DNA from: Flavobacterium sp. YJ01
GTDB taxonomy: Bacteria; Bacteroidota; Bacteroidia; Flavobacteriales; Flavobacteriaceae
Reading direction: 5' to 3'
Assembly: GCF_029320955.1 (NCBI RefSeq)
Contig: NZ_CP119757.1
Location: forward strand, 186,001-250,000
DNA length: 64,000 nt
Made by a program: the position numbers and the translations under genes. Numbering within the stretch: position 1 is the first letter of the stretch; each line of letters opens with the position of its first letter. The notes beneath the pieces were generated by a model. The model had not been told where the DNA came from, made no database searches, and saw only the letters and a list, made by a program, of their open reading frames with translations. Below, one piece after another: positions 9,450-17,632 of the stretch.

Positions 9450-10037
9450 TTACTCTATCTTTTCAGCTTCTTCAGTAATTTTTTTAATCGTTGCTTCAGA
9501 ATTTACACCCAAACCTTCTTGCTGAAATGTTAATTCCCCTTCGGCATTAAAAACACTTATTATGTTAGAATGCGAAAAATCTAAAGGAGCAATTTTCTTG
9601 TAGTTGACTGCCAAAACCGCTGCAAACTCTCGGGTATTTTCTTCTGTGGATCTCAAAAATTCCCATTGTTCCCCATCCATTTTATTAGCAATAGCAAATT
9701 CTTTTAATCGTGCCGGAGTATCAACTTCCGGATCTATGCTTACCAATAGGAACTTTACATCGGGTTTGATGTTCTCAGACAAACGAGATTCTATATTTCG
9801 CATATCGGCCACTATTCTGGGACAAGCTGCCTTGCAGGAAGTATAAATCATTACCATAACGAGCACTTTGCCTTTTAAATCCTTCATTTCAAGATTTTGC
9901 CCATTTTGATTGGTCCATTTTGAAGGCAGATTGTATATGGATAAATCTGAAATCGGTTTATCTTCGGATTTTTTATTAGTATTACATCCCTGTAAAACTA
10001 AAAGGACTAATGTTAATCCCAGGAACAGTTTTTTCAT
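9450..10037 (-). CDS. SCO1/SenC-family copper chaperone lipoprotein
   Basis: The protein has 195 residues with a lipobox (LVLLVLQGCNTNKK) that places it on the periplasmic side of a membrane. The thioredoxin-like domain carries the SCO copper motif as CKAAC in YTSCKAACPRI (CxxxC), and a downstream histidine in DFSHSNII is the usual third ligand. SCO proteins deliver copper to, or reduce cysteines of, CuA-type sites. Its position directly after nirK-nirV suggests help with copper loading of NirK. The CuA centre of NosZ is another possible client. Confidence 0.92.
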   Translation of the reverse strand: MKKLFLGLTLVLLVLQGCNTNKKSEDKPISDLSIYNLPSKWTNQNGQNLEMKDLKGKVLVMVMIYTSCKAACPRIVADMRNIESRLSENIKPDVKFLLVSIDPEVDTPARLKEFAIANKMDGEQWEFLRSTEENTREFAAVLAVNYKKIAPLDFSHSNIISVFNAEGELTFQQEGLGVNSEATIKKITEEAEKIE

Positions 10038-10061
10038 TTTTTTATATAAATAGTTTAGAAC

Positions 10062-10832
10062 CTATTTTAAATCTTTGGCACAGCGAAAACCTAAGTTTTT
10101 GGTGGTATAATTTGCTTTCAGGCTGCTTCTGAAAGCATAGCGCATAAAAGCCGCATAATCCATTAAATCGGTGGCATTTACGGATCCGCTGCCGCAAAAA
10201 AGATTTTTATCTGTAGCTTTATCTTTTCTGGACTCGCCAGAAAGAAAGATACTATTGAAATCGCCTGTCCATTCCCACACCAAACCGTGCATGTCATAAA
10301 CGCCCCAGTAATTCCTGAAGGTTTGACCTACAGGGTTTAAATAGGTTTTTGGCTTCTCATACCACGACAAAATGTATTTATTGAATTCTTTTTTAGAACG
10401 TGCATCAATACGTTTTTCATCGGCCATGGCTACATATTCCCATTCGTCCATTGTTGGCAGTCTTTTGCCTTGACATTCGCAATATTTTTTGGCAGCAAAC
10501 CAGGAAACATTGGTAACCGGGGCATTGTTTAAATTCTTTAAACCATAATCGAAATCACTTGTCCATTGTGCCAGATAACTTTTATCTGCAAAAATACCTT
10601 TGATTTTAGAACGACTATACTCTGGGTATTTTTTGATAAAAGCAAGAAATTGTATATTGGTAACTGGATACACATCAATAGTAAAAGAAGGTATGTTGAC
10701 CGGTTTTTCAGAAGTAGCACCATAAAGGGGCACAAAACTACCGCCCTTTATGGATGCCATTTTTTCTTGTTGAGCAAAAAGAGAACTTACACAGAATATA
10801 AATAGGATTGATATTGTTTTAAATACTGCCAT
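10062..10832 (-). CDS. nirV: NirV-like exported SUMF1/FGE-fold protein
   Basis: The protein has 256 residues with a Sec signal ending near SSLFAQQ. The rest is a formylglycine-generating-enzyme (SUMF1) fold: IKGGSFVPLYG at the start, YPVTNIQF, VTNVSWFAAKKYC, GKRLPTMDEWEYVA, YDMHGLVWEWTGDF and GFRCAK at the end. Of the usual catalytic cysteine pair only one candidate is visible (LFCGSGS), so it is probably not a formylglycine synthase. Proteins of this fold downstream of nirK are known as NirV in several denitrifiers; their function is unsettled. It lies 22 bp after nirK and 24 bp before the SCO gene. Confidence 0.88.
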   Translation of the reverse strand: MAVFKTISILFIFCVSSLFAQQEKMASIKGGSFVPLYGATSEKPVNIPSFTIDVYPVTNIQFLAFIKKYPEYSRSKIKGIFADKSYLAQWTSDFDYGLKNLNNAPVTNVSWFAAKKYCECQGKRLPTMDEWEYVAMADEKRIDARSKKEFNKYILSWYEKPKTYLNPVGQTFRNYWGVYDMHGLVWEWTGDFNSIFLSGESRKDKATDKNLFCGSGSVNATDLMDYAAFMRYAFRSSLKANYTTKNLGFRCAKDLK

Positions 10833-10854
10833 CTGTTACTTTTTTTGATTTATT

Positions 10855-12339
10855 CTAATGTTCCTGGGCTACTTTTGGAGCAGGTTTGGCTCTAACAGCT
10901 TTTACTTTTGCCGGAGTTATTACTGTTTTATTATTGCCCCAACTGTTGTATATGTATGTCAGAACATCAGCAGCTTGCTCGTCAGTTAGGTTCTGACTGG
11001 TCATCACGTTATTGAATTTCTTGCCATTAACGGTGATCTCTCCACTTAATCCGTGCAATACCGCGCCAATAGCTCTATCTGGATTCGCATTCAGGTAATC
11101 TGATTTTGCCAATGGAGGAAAAGCATTCGGAATACCTTGTCCTTCAGATTGGTGACAGGCATAACAGGTACGGTCAAATAAATCTTTACCGGCTTTAATT
11201 TGTTCAGGAACAGTTTTTGCAACAGTAGTTTTAGGAACTGCTTTGCCTTTTGGCATACCTTGAATTGTCCCACCTTCTGGTAAATAAATTCCATCTTGTA
11301 TGGTTCCAGAATACAATTTTTTATTTTCCTCGCCTTCAACTTTCAGCATTCCAAGTGCTCCTTTATTAAAGGCCCTAAAAATCGAGTGGTCTACCAGTAT
11401 AAAAGTTCCCGGAACATCTACTTTAAACTCCACAATGGCCGAACCACCTGCAGGTATTAAGGTAGTTTGTACGTTTTCGTTGATCATATCCCCTCCTTCA
11501 ATATGCACTTTGTCGAAAATTTCTCCAATAACATGGAAAGATGAGACCAAATTAGGACCTCCATTTCCCATATAAATACGGACAGTTTCACCAACTTTGG
11601 CCGTTAAAGACTTATCTCCGGCGAGAGCTCCAACTTTCCCATTGAAGACCACATAATCAGCTTGTTCCTTAATGGCTTTATCCATATCAAAAGGTTGAGA
11701 ACCTTGTTCCCCATAACTGCCCTTGGTGTAAAAATCACCTTGCATGATGTAATATTCTTTATCTACTGGTGGCAAGCCTCCTTCTGGTTCAACCAAAATC
11801 AACCCATACATTCCGTTAGCAATATGCATTCCAACTGGTGCTGTAGCACAATGATACACGTATAAACCGGGATTTAAGGTTTTGAAACTAAACACTTTTT
11901 CGTGACCTGGCGCAACCAACGATGAAGTAGCTCCTCCGCCGGGTCCGGTAACAGCATGTAAATCAATATTATGAGGCATTTTGTTATCCGGATGGTTTTT
12001 TAGGTGAAATTCTACTTCATCACCCACTCTTGTTCTGATAAAACTTCCGGGAACAGAGCCGCCAAAAGTCCAATAGATATATTTTACCCCATCTACCATT
12101 TCTCCTTCAATTTCTTTGATTTCCATGTTGACCACCAATTTTGTAGCTTCGCGGTCTCCTACTGCTTTCGGAACAAACGGAGGTGCCGTGAGTTCGGCTG
12201 TTTGCTGCCCTTTGACCTCAATATTTTCATAGTTTTTTGCTTCGTCGCTTCCTCTTTTGCAAGAAAAAAGTCCGATTAAAACAACTAAGATTATAAAAAA
12301 CTCCCTTATTTGTGTGTTTAATTTAGCTTTGGTTTCCAT
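10855..12339 (-). CDS. nirK: Copper nitrite reductase with C-terminal cytochrome c domain
   Basis: From the ATG at 12339 the protein has 494 residues and a lipobox ([10 protein letters not shown]). A longer frame starting at 12438 would place the FNR dyad at 12405-12420 inside the gene, so the later start is preferred. All copper ligands can be seen: type 1 His123, Cys164, His172 and Met177 ([16 protein letters not shown]); type 2 His128, His163 and His318 ([10 protein letters not shown]); and the active-site His269 near SSFHVIG. A cytochrome c domain follows, with CYACH at 392-396 and a likely axial Met in the NVMTSQNL segment. It reduces nitrite to NO in the periplasm; the fused haem domain would take electrons directly from small carriers such as azurin. 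Confidence 0.96.
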   Translation of the reverse strand: METKAKLNTQIREFFIILVVLIGLFSCKRGSDEAKNYENIEVKGQQTAELTAPPFVPKAVGDREATKLVVNMEIKEIEGEMVDGVKYIYWTFGGSVPGSFIRTRVGDEVEFHLKNHPDNKMPHNIDLHAVTGPGGGATSSLVAPGHEKVFSFKTLNPGLYVYHCATAPVGMHIANGMYGLILVEPEGGLPPVDKEYYIMQGDFYTKGSYGEQGSQPFDMDKAIKEQADYVVFNGKVGALAGDKSLTAKVGETVRIYMGNGGPNLVSSFHVIGEIFDKVHIEGGDMINENVQTTLIPAGGSAIVEFKVDVPGTFILVDHSIFRAFNKGALGMLKVEGEENKKLYSGTIQDGIYLPEGGTIQGMPKGKAVPKTTVAKTVPEQIKAGKDLFDRTCYACHQSEGQGIPNAFPPLAKSDYLNANPDRAIGAVLHGLSGEITVNGKKFNNVMTSQNLTDEQAADVLTYIYNSWGNNKTVITPAKVKAVRAKPAPKVAQEH

Positions 12340-12375
12340 ATTATCTTGGTTTTGAAATTGTTTAAATTTATGATG

Positions 12376-12420
12376 TAAAAATAAAAGATAAAAACATCCT
12401 TTATTATGATATTTGTCATA
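12376..12420 (-). promoter_or_regulatory. FNR-type operator and -7 element of nirK
   Basis: The imperfect dyad TATGATATTTGTCATA (12405-12420) has one mismatch to TGATnnnnATCA. On the minus strand TATTTTTA at 12383-12376 matches TAnnTTTG at seven of eight positions. The dyad-to-element spacing is again 33 bp. The transcript would start near 12371, about 30 bases before the nirK ATG at 12339. Confidence 0.7.
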
Positions 12421-12527
12421 TTCACTGCTTTCTTTCATAAATCTTCAAAAGAAGGTGAATTTAAAACTGGATACTTGTCCTTAAAAAACAAAAGCGATTA
12501 AAATACTTTTAAAAAAAAAATTAAAAA

Positions 12528-12581
12528 ATGCAGTCTTATGATTTAAATCATATACTGCATTTTATAATTATACGAATTTTA
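12528..12581 (+). promoter_or_regulatory. FNR-type operator within an extended dyad, upstream of ric-nrdD
   Basis: TATGATTTAAATCATA (12537-12552) is a perfect 16-bp palindrome with core TGATnnnnATCA. It is embedded in a wider inverted repeat: ATGCAGT at 12528-12534 and ACTGCAT at 12554-12560. GAATTTTA at 12574-12581 is a -7-like element centred 33 bp downstream on the plus strand. The leader to the RIC start at 12727 would then be about 140 nt. The outer arms could bind a second regulator or form an RNA hairpin on the antisense side. Confidence 0.75.
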
Positions 12582-12726
12582 CAATATCAAATAATACACT
12601 AAATAATAATAATAAGAGAATTGGATAACAAAAAAATGATGAAGTGTGTTTAATTAAAAGACAAAATACTCTTTTATTAAAATCATCATCGTTTAATCAT
12701 TACAAATTTTAATTTAAATAAAAATT

Positions 12727-13455
12727 ATGGAAACTTTAGAACAAATTACAATCGGAGAATACGTGGCAAAAGATTTTAGAACAGCAGCCTTATTCTCAAA
12801 ATACGGAATAGATTTTTGCTGTAACGGAAACAGAAGCATTGAAGAAGCCTGCCAGAAAAAAGCAGTGACTGCAGATATTTTATTGCAGGAAATTGAAACA
12901 GTTCTATCATCAAAAAGCGATTCAGGAATTGATTACAATGCCTGGCCGATTGATTTATTGGCTGATTATATTGAAAAAACGCATCACAGATATGTATCAG
13001 AAAAAACACCAGTACTACTGCAGTTTTTAGATAAGCTCAGCAGAGTGCATGGTGCAAAACATCCTGAACTATTATTAATAAATGAGCTTTTTAAAGGCTG
13101 TGCAGGAGAATTAGCACAACATATGAAAAAAGAAGAGCTGATTTTGTTCCCATTTATAAAAAAATTGGTTCATGCTACCTTATCTGATGAATTAATTGAG
13201 CTGCCTCATTTTGAAACCATTCAAAATCCAATTGCTATGATGATGCACGAGCACGATGCCGAAGGTGTCCGTTTTAGAAAAATAGCAGAACTAAGTAACA
13301 ATTATACGCCGCCAGCCGATGGCTGTAATACGTATAAAGTTACGTTTGCAATGCTAGAAGAATTTGAGCAGGATTTGCATAAACACATTCATTTGGAGAA
13401 TAATATTTTATTTCCAAAAGCTGCCAAACTTGAAAAAGACTTTACAGCTCAATAA
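12727..13455 (+). CDS. ric: Iron-sulfur cluster repair di-iron protein (RIC/ScdA/YtfE family)
   Basis: The protein has 242 residues. The N-terminal ScdA_N (DUF542) domain carries the paired cysteines in KYGIDFCCNGNRS near residue 30. The hemerythrin-like domain then supplies the di-iron ligands: KTHHRY, HMKKEE, MHEHDAEGVRF and HKHIHLENN. The family repairs nitrosylated or oxidised iron-sulfur clusters in the cytoplasm and may release or consume NO. It heads a plus-strand run with the anaerobic ribonucleotide reductase genes (33-bp gap to nrdD) and sits behind an FNR-type dyad. A paralogue lies at 39440-40171, with the same cysteine pair and histidine spacing. Confidence 0.95.
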   Translation: METLEQITIGEYVAKDFRTAALFSKYGIDFCCNGNRSIEEACQKKAVTADILLQEIETVLSSKSDSGIDYNAWPIDLLADYIEKTHHRYVSEKTPVLLQFLDKLSRVHGAKHPELLLINELFKGCAGELAQHMKKEELILFPFIKKLVHATLSDELIELPHFETIQNPIAMMMHEHDAEGVRFRKIAELSNNYTPPADGCNTYKVTFAMLEEFEQDLHKHIHLENNILFPKAAKLEKDFTAQ

Positions 13456-13488
13456 TAAGTACCTTTCAATCACTAAGAACCAACAACT

Positions 13489-15594
13489 ATGGAAAATTAT
13501 GTCATCAAAAGAAGTGGAAATTATCAGCCATTCGAAAGCTATAAGATCAAAGATGCAATTGAAAAAACTTTTCAGAGCGTCTCTATAGTTGTTGACGAAA
13601 GTGTTTTTGAAAGTGTGGCTATACAACTCGAAAACAAAGAAGTATGGTTCGTTGAAGAAATTCAGGATGTAATCGAAAAAAAATTATTCGAAAAAAAACA
13701 TTTTGATGCCATGCGCTCCTTTATGCTATACAGACACACCAGAAAGCTGCAACGTGAACATCTTGAAGGATTGAATGATGATACAACGTATGTTGACAGC
13801 ACCCAAACGATTGAAGAATACATTCAACAAACAGATTGGCGAATCAACGCCAACGCAAACACCTCTTATTCGAACGCAGGATTGGTTAGCAACGTAGCAG
13901 GAAAAGTTATCGCTAATTATTGGCTGGATAAAGTGTACTCTAAAGAAGAAGGCTATGCACACCGCAATGGTGATATTCACATTCACGATTTGGATTGCCT
14001 AACGGGCTATTGTGCGGGTTGGAGTTTACGTGTGTTGCTCAATGAAGGTTTCAATGGAGTAAGAGGCCGGGTGGAAAGCAAACCACCTTCTCATTTTAGG
14101 GAAGCTTTGGGACAAATGGCCAATTTTCTGGGTATTTTGCAAAGCGAATGGGCGGGTGCACAAGCCTTTAGTTCTTTTGACACCTATTTGGCTCCTTATG
14201 TATTCAAAGACGATCTCCTTTATGATGACGTTTTAAAAGCGGTACGAAGTTTTGTATACAACCTGAATGTTCCCGCACGCTGGGGACAATCTCCGTTTAC
14301 CAATATCACTTTAGACTGGGTTGTTCCTGAGGATTTAAAAGCACAAATTCCGACTAAAAATGATTGTCATATTTTTGAAAAGAACAATAGTACAGACCTA
14401 TTGACAAGGGCTAAAAGCAGAGGAGTTTCTGAAGTTACTAATTTACGATACGAGCATTTTCAAAAAGAAATGAATCTAATCAATAAAGCGTATTATACCG
14501 TAATGACAGAAGGTGATGCCAATGGGCAGCCCTTTACCTTCCCTATTCCAACGGTTAATATTACCGAGGAATTTGAATGGGATGGAGAGAACACAAACCT
14601 GCTTTTTGAAAACACAGCGAAAATTGGTTCTTCTTATTTTCAAAATTTCATTGGAAGCCAATATGTTTTGGACGAAAATGGCAATCAAATAGAAAATGAA
14701 AATGCCTACAAGCCCAATGCCGTTCGCAGTATGTGCTGCCGTTTACAACTCGATTTGCGAGAACTATTAAAACGTGGAAACGGACTTTTTGGAAGCGCTG
14801 AAATGACAGGAAGTATTGGCGTGGTAACTATTAATATGGCTCGCTTAGGTTATTTATTCAAAGGAAACAAAGCAGCTTTATTTCAACAATTGGACAAGCT
14901 TTTATTGATTTCCAAATCAACTTTAGAGAAAAAAAGAACTTTTATTCAGGGAATGTACGATCGTGGATTGTATCCCTACACCAAACGGTATTTACAACAT
15001 TTCAGAAATCACTTTTCAACTATTGGTGTAAACGGAATGAACGAAATGATTCAGAATTTTACCCATAATGAAGACGACATAACATCTGAAACTGGTATTG
15101 AACTCGCTTCTGAAATTCTGGAACACATCCGGGACAGAATGAAGCAATATCAGGAAGAAACTGGAAATCTTTATAATTTAGAAGCCACTCCGGCAGAAGG
15201 AACCACATACCGATTTGCCAAAGAGGATAAAAAACGTTTTGATGATATTATTCAGGCGGGAGCAGAAAAAAATATTTACTACACAAATAGTTCCCAAATC
15301 CCTGTCGATTTTACCCAGGATCCATTTGAAGCTTTGATGCTTCAGGACCAATTGCAATGCAAATACACAGGAGGAACCGTCTTGCATTTGTATATGAGCG
15401 AAAGAATAAGCTCACCTGAAGCTTGCAAAAATTTTGTAAAAAAAGTGATTACTAATTTTAAATTGCCTTACATCACAGTAACACCTGTATTTAGTGTTTG
15501 CCCTGTTCATGGCTATCTAAACGGAGAGCATGAATATTGCCCAAAATGCGATGAAATTATCATTGAAGAAAAAACAAAGCTTATAGAGATTTGA
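13489..15594 (+). CDS. nrdD: Anaerobic ribonucleoside-triphosphate reductase, large part lacking the glycyl-radical tail
   Basis: The protein has 701 residues. Residues about 3-90 are an ATP-cone (YVIKRSGNYQPFESYKIKDA). The barrel contains the catalytic cysteine region RSMCCRLQLDLREL and the FGSAEMTGSIGVVTINM stretch. The C-terminus carries the zinc-site cysteines (SVCPVHGYLNGEHEYCPKC). It stops at the point where other NrdD proteins continue into the glycine-radical motif; that piece is encoded separately at 15646-15810. It makes dNTPs from NTPs without oxygen, using formate as reductant in the known family. It precedes the activase gene nrdG and follows ric, so all three are probably expressed together in anoxic NO-producing conditions. 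Confidence 0.95.
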   Translation: MENYVIKRSGNYQPFESYKIKDAIEKTFQSVSIVVDESVFESVAIQLENKEVWFVEEIQDVIEKKLFEKKHFDAMRSFMLYRHTRKLQREHLEGLNDDTTYVDSTQTIEEYIQQTDWRINANANTSYSNAGLVSNVAGKVIANYWLDKVYSKEEGYAHRNGDIHIHDLDCLTGYCAGWSLRVLLNEGFNGVRGRVESKPPSHFREALGQMANFLGILQSEWAGAQAFSSFDTYLAPYVFKDDLLYDDVLKAVRSFVYNLNVPARWGQSPFTNITLDWVVPEDLKAQIPTKNDCHIFEKNNSTDLLTRAKSRGVSEVTNLRYEHFQKEMNLINKAYYTVMTEGDANGQPFTFPIPTVNITEEFEWDGENTNLLFENTAKIGSSYFQNFIGSQYVLDENGNQIENENAYKPNAVRSMCCRLQLDLRELLKRGNGLFGSAEMTGSIGVVTINMARLGYLFKGNKAALFQQLDKLLLISKSTLEKKRTFIQGMYDRGLYPYTKRYLQHFRNHFSTIGVNGMNEMIQNFTHNEDDITSETGIELASEILEHIRDRMKQYQEETGNLYNLEATPAEGTTYRFAKEDKKRFDDIIQAGAEKNIYYTNSSQIPVDFTQDPFEALMLQDQLQCKYTGGTVLHLYMSERISSPEACKNFVKKVITNFKLPYITVTPVFSVCPVHGYLNGEHEYCPKCDEIIIEEKTKLIEI

Positions 15595-15645
15595 AAAAAC
15601 CACACCGCAAATTTTACACAATTCATAACTAAAAAAACAGCAAAT

Positions 15646-15810
15646 ATGAAACTAACAACCAACGCGATTTTAGAACAAAATCAAGAAGTTCGCACCAAAT
15701 GCCTGGTGTACACAAGAGTAATGGGCTACCACAGACCCGTAGAAAGTTTTAATATCGGAAAAAAAGGTGAACACAAACAGCGAACCCATTTCAATGAAGC
15801 AAAATGTTAG
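15646..15810 (+). CDS. Detached glycyl-radical domain of NrdD (54 residues)
   Basis: The small frame from ATG 15646 to TAG 15810 contains RVMGYHRPVESFNIGKKGEH, which matches the C-terminal glycyl-radical segment that normally ends NrdD (R-V-x-G-Y-x-R-P-V), followed by KQRTHF. The glycine in VMGYHR is therefore the predicted radical site. It starts 51 bp after the stop of the 701-residue NrdD, and its end overlaps the preferred start of nrdG (15794) by 17 bp, so translation is probably coupled. A single frame change would not join it to nrdD: a stop and a non-coding spacer lie between, so it looks like a true split gene. It would have to dock non-covalently in the NrdD active site, as GrcA does with pyruvate formate-lyase. 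Confidence 0.85.
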   Translation: MKLTTNAILEQNQEVRTKCLVYTRVMGYHRPVESFNIGKKGEHKQRTHFNEAKC

Positions 15811-16483
15811 TGCCCCTATTTACAGTATTACACCGTTTACTTTATTAGATTATCCGCACCAATCAGCTTGCATTTTTTGGTTTGCAGGCTGTAATATGCG
15901 GTGTTTGTATTGCTATAATCCAGAAATTGTATACGGAAAAGGACGTATTACTTTTGATAAAGCACTTCAATTCCTCAAAAGCAGGGTTAATCTATTGGAC
16001 GCCGTAGTTTTTAGCGGAGGCGAATGTCTGTTACATAAAAAGGCTGTTTCGTTTATTAAAGAAGTCAAAAAAATGGGTTTTTTGATCAAAATTGACACCA
16101 ATGGCTCACAACCGGACATATTGGAAGAACTGATTCAAAAAGAACTCATTAATTATGTAGCACTTGATTTTAAAGCAATGCCTGCGAAATTTGCAAAGAT
16201 AACCCAATCAAAACTTTTCATTCCCTTTGCAAAATCATTACTTTTATTGCTTCATCATACAGTACCTTTTGAAGTTCGTACAACAGTGCACTCTGATTTA
16301 TTAAACAAAAGAGATATTCAGGAAATGGTGTTTTTTCTGGAAAATTTGGGATATTCAGGAAATTATTACATTCAGCATTTTATTAATGGATCCTCAACAA
16401 TAGAAAAACTGGGGCATTCTTTTAAAGAATTGGAAAACCAAAATATTGGTACAGAGAAAATTAAAATTCATTTTAGAGGATAG
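15794..16483 (+). CDS. nrdG: Anaerobic ribonucleotide reductase activating protein (radical SAM)
   Basis: The preferred start is the ATG at 15794, giving 229 residues; an upstream ATG at 15767 is inside the glycyl-radical gene. CNMRCLYCYNPE near residue 35 is the radical-SAM CxxxCxxC motif. It is followed by VVFSGGECLL, the GGE motif that binds the amino group of SAM. The enzyme produces the glycyl radical on NrdD, here on the separately encoded 54-residue domain. It is longer than E. coli NrdG and resembles the TIGR02495-type activases. Confidence 0.92.
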   Translation: MKQNVSAPIYSITPFTLLDYPHQSACIFWFAGCNMRCLYCYNPEIVYGKGRITFDKALQFLKSRVNLLDAVVFSGGECLLHKKAVSFIKEVKKMGFLIKIDTNGSQPDILEELIQKELINYVALDFKAMPAKFAKITQSKLFIPFAKSLLLLLHHTVPFEVRTTVHSDLLNKRDIQEMVFFLENLGYSGNYYIQHFINGSSTIEKLGHSFKELENQNIGTEKIKIHFRG

Positions 16484-16661
16484 TAAGTAAGTCGAAAGTT
16501 TAAAAGTCGTAAAGTCAAAAGAAGTAATATTACAAATAACACTTTTTAAATCAACCTGTTGTGTATTTTCGTTTAATTTAAAAACACGACATTATACTAT
16601 GTTGGTTACTTAATCGAATATTTTTAAATGTTTTTTTAATCAATCAATCAATTTTAATCAA
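16484..16661. other. Gap between nrdG and the hemerythrin gene
   Basis: This stretch of about 180 bp is A/T-rich. It contains short direct repeats (AAGTAAGTAAGTC, then AAAGTC and AAAAGTC copies) and, before the next gene, a run of ATCA units (16641-16653). I see no FNR dyad or strong hairpin. A promoter here would be of the ordinary Bacteroidetes type, but I cannot place it with confidence. Confidence 0.35.
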
Positions 16662-17126
16662 ATGAAATCAACTACTCCCATCAAAAGAGCTCCGGAATTA
16701 AGACCTTTAAGCCACGACCACCATCATGGTCTGCTGCTTTGCTGGAAAATTAAAACTGGAATGGCGAAAAATATTGACCTGCAGCGCATCAAAAAATACG
16801 TCGATTGGTTTTATGAAATTTATTTAAAGACGCATTTTGAGCTGGAGGAAAAATACGTTTTCACGATCTTAGAAGCAGATAACGCGCTCATTGAGCAGGC
16901 TTTGAAAGAACACAGAACGTTAAACGAATTATTCGAAAGTACTTCGGATCTGGAAATAAATTTAAAAAGAATCGAAAAAGAGTTAGACTCTCATATCCGC
17001 TTTGAAGAGCGTGTTTTATTTGCTGAAATTCAAAAAGCAGCCACAGAGGAACAATTAAAAAAAATAGAAGAAATACATTCAAAGGAAGCTTTTATAGAAA
17101 ATGAAGATGCTGATTTTTGGAGCTAA
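16662..17126 (+). CDS. Hemerythrin-domain cytoplasmic protein
   Basis: The protein has 154 residues and no signal. It begins RAPELRPLSHDHHHGLLLCW, an HHE-type hemerythrin start, and continues with HFELEEKYVF, KEHRTLN and HIRFEERVLF, which supply the His and Glu ligands of a di-iron or haem-interacting centre. It belongs to a plus-strand run between nrdG and an Rrf2 regulator, next to other NO- and oxygen-related genes. A role in NO or iron handling is inferred. It may alternatively be an oxygen sensor. Confidence 0.85.
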   Translation: MKSTTPIKRAPELRPLSHDHHHGLLLCWKIKTGMAKNIDLQRIKKYVDWFYEIYLKTHFELEEKYVFTILEADNALIEQALKEHRTLNELFESTSDLEINLKRIEKELDSHIRFEERVLFAEIQKAATEEQLKKIEEIHSKEAFIENEDADFWS

Positions 17127-17137
17127 AATTTAACAAA

Positions 17138-17584
17138 ATGAAAAAAATAAAACTAATATTATTTTTATTGGCCATTGTATTTATCGGATCATGCCAAAAA
17201 AACAAAGAAGATCAAACATCTAAAGAAGCAAATGAAATAAATTCAGTTTCGGAAAAAAATACCGAAACAGCCGCGGAAGTGAGCCTGAACAAAGGACAAT
17301 TATGGGAAGCCAACCCAGAAACTACTGAAGGGATTACTACTTTACAAAAAATAATTCTGGAATCAGGCGAAGAAGAAAGCGCATTGATTTTGAAAGAGAA
17401 ACTGAAATCTGAGTTTGCCATGATTTTTAAAAAATGTACAATGAAAGGTGAAGCCCACAATCAGTTACACAACTATTTGATTCCGTTAAAATTAAAAATC
17501 GATAATCTTGAGGATTCCAATAAAGCTGAAATTAAAAAAGAGATCCTGGCTCATTTAGAGCAATATAAGCTTTTTTTCATTTAA
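17138..17584 (+). CDS. Small lipoprotein of unknown function in the NO-response run
   Basis: From the ATG at 17138 it has 148 residues and a clear lipobox (AIVFIGSCQKN), so it is anchored on the periplasmic side or at the outer membrane. The mature part starts with a Glu/Ser/Asn-rich linker and continues helical. A possible metal-binding cluster, FKKCTMKGEAHNQLHNYL, contains Cys, Met and three His and recalls small copper-binding proteins. It starts 11 bp after the hemerythrin gene. I do not recognise the family; a periplasmic partner of the next membrane gene is a guess. Confidence 0.7.
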   Translation: MKKIKLILFLLAIVFIGSCQKNKEDQTSKEANEINSVSEKNTETAAEVSLNKGQLWEANPETTEGITTLQKIILESGEEESALILKEKLKSEFAMIFKKCTMKGEAHNQLHNYLIPLKLKIDNLEDSNKAEIKKEILAHLEQYKLFFI

Positions 17585-17632
17585 AGTATGAACACACTTT
17601 TAAGCATCAAGAATTAAATCCTTTATAAAATC

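Noticed and set aside
12438..12438. Upstream ATG as start of nirK
   Set aside because: It would hide the lipobox and include the FNR dyad in the coding region; the ATG at 12339 gives a regular lipoprotein.
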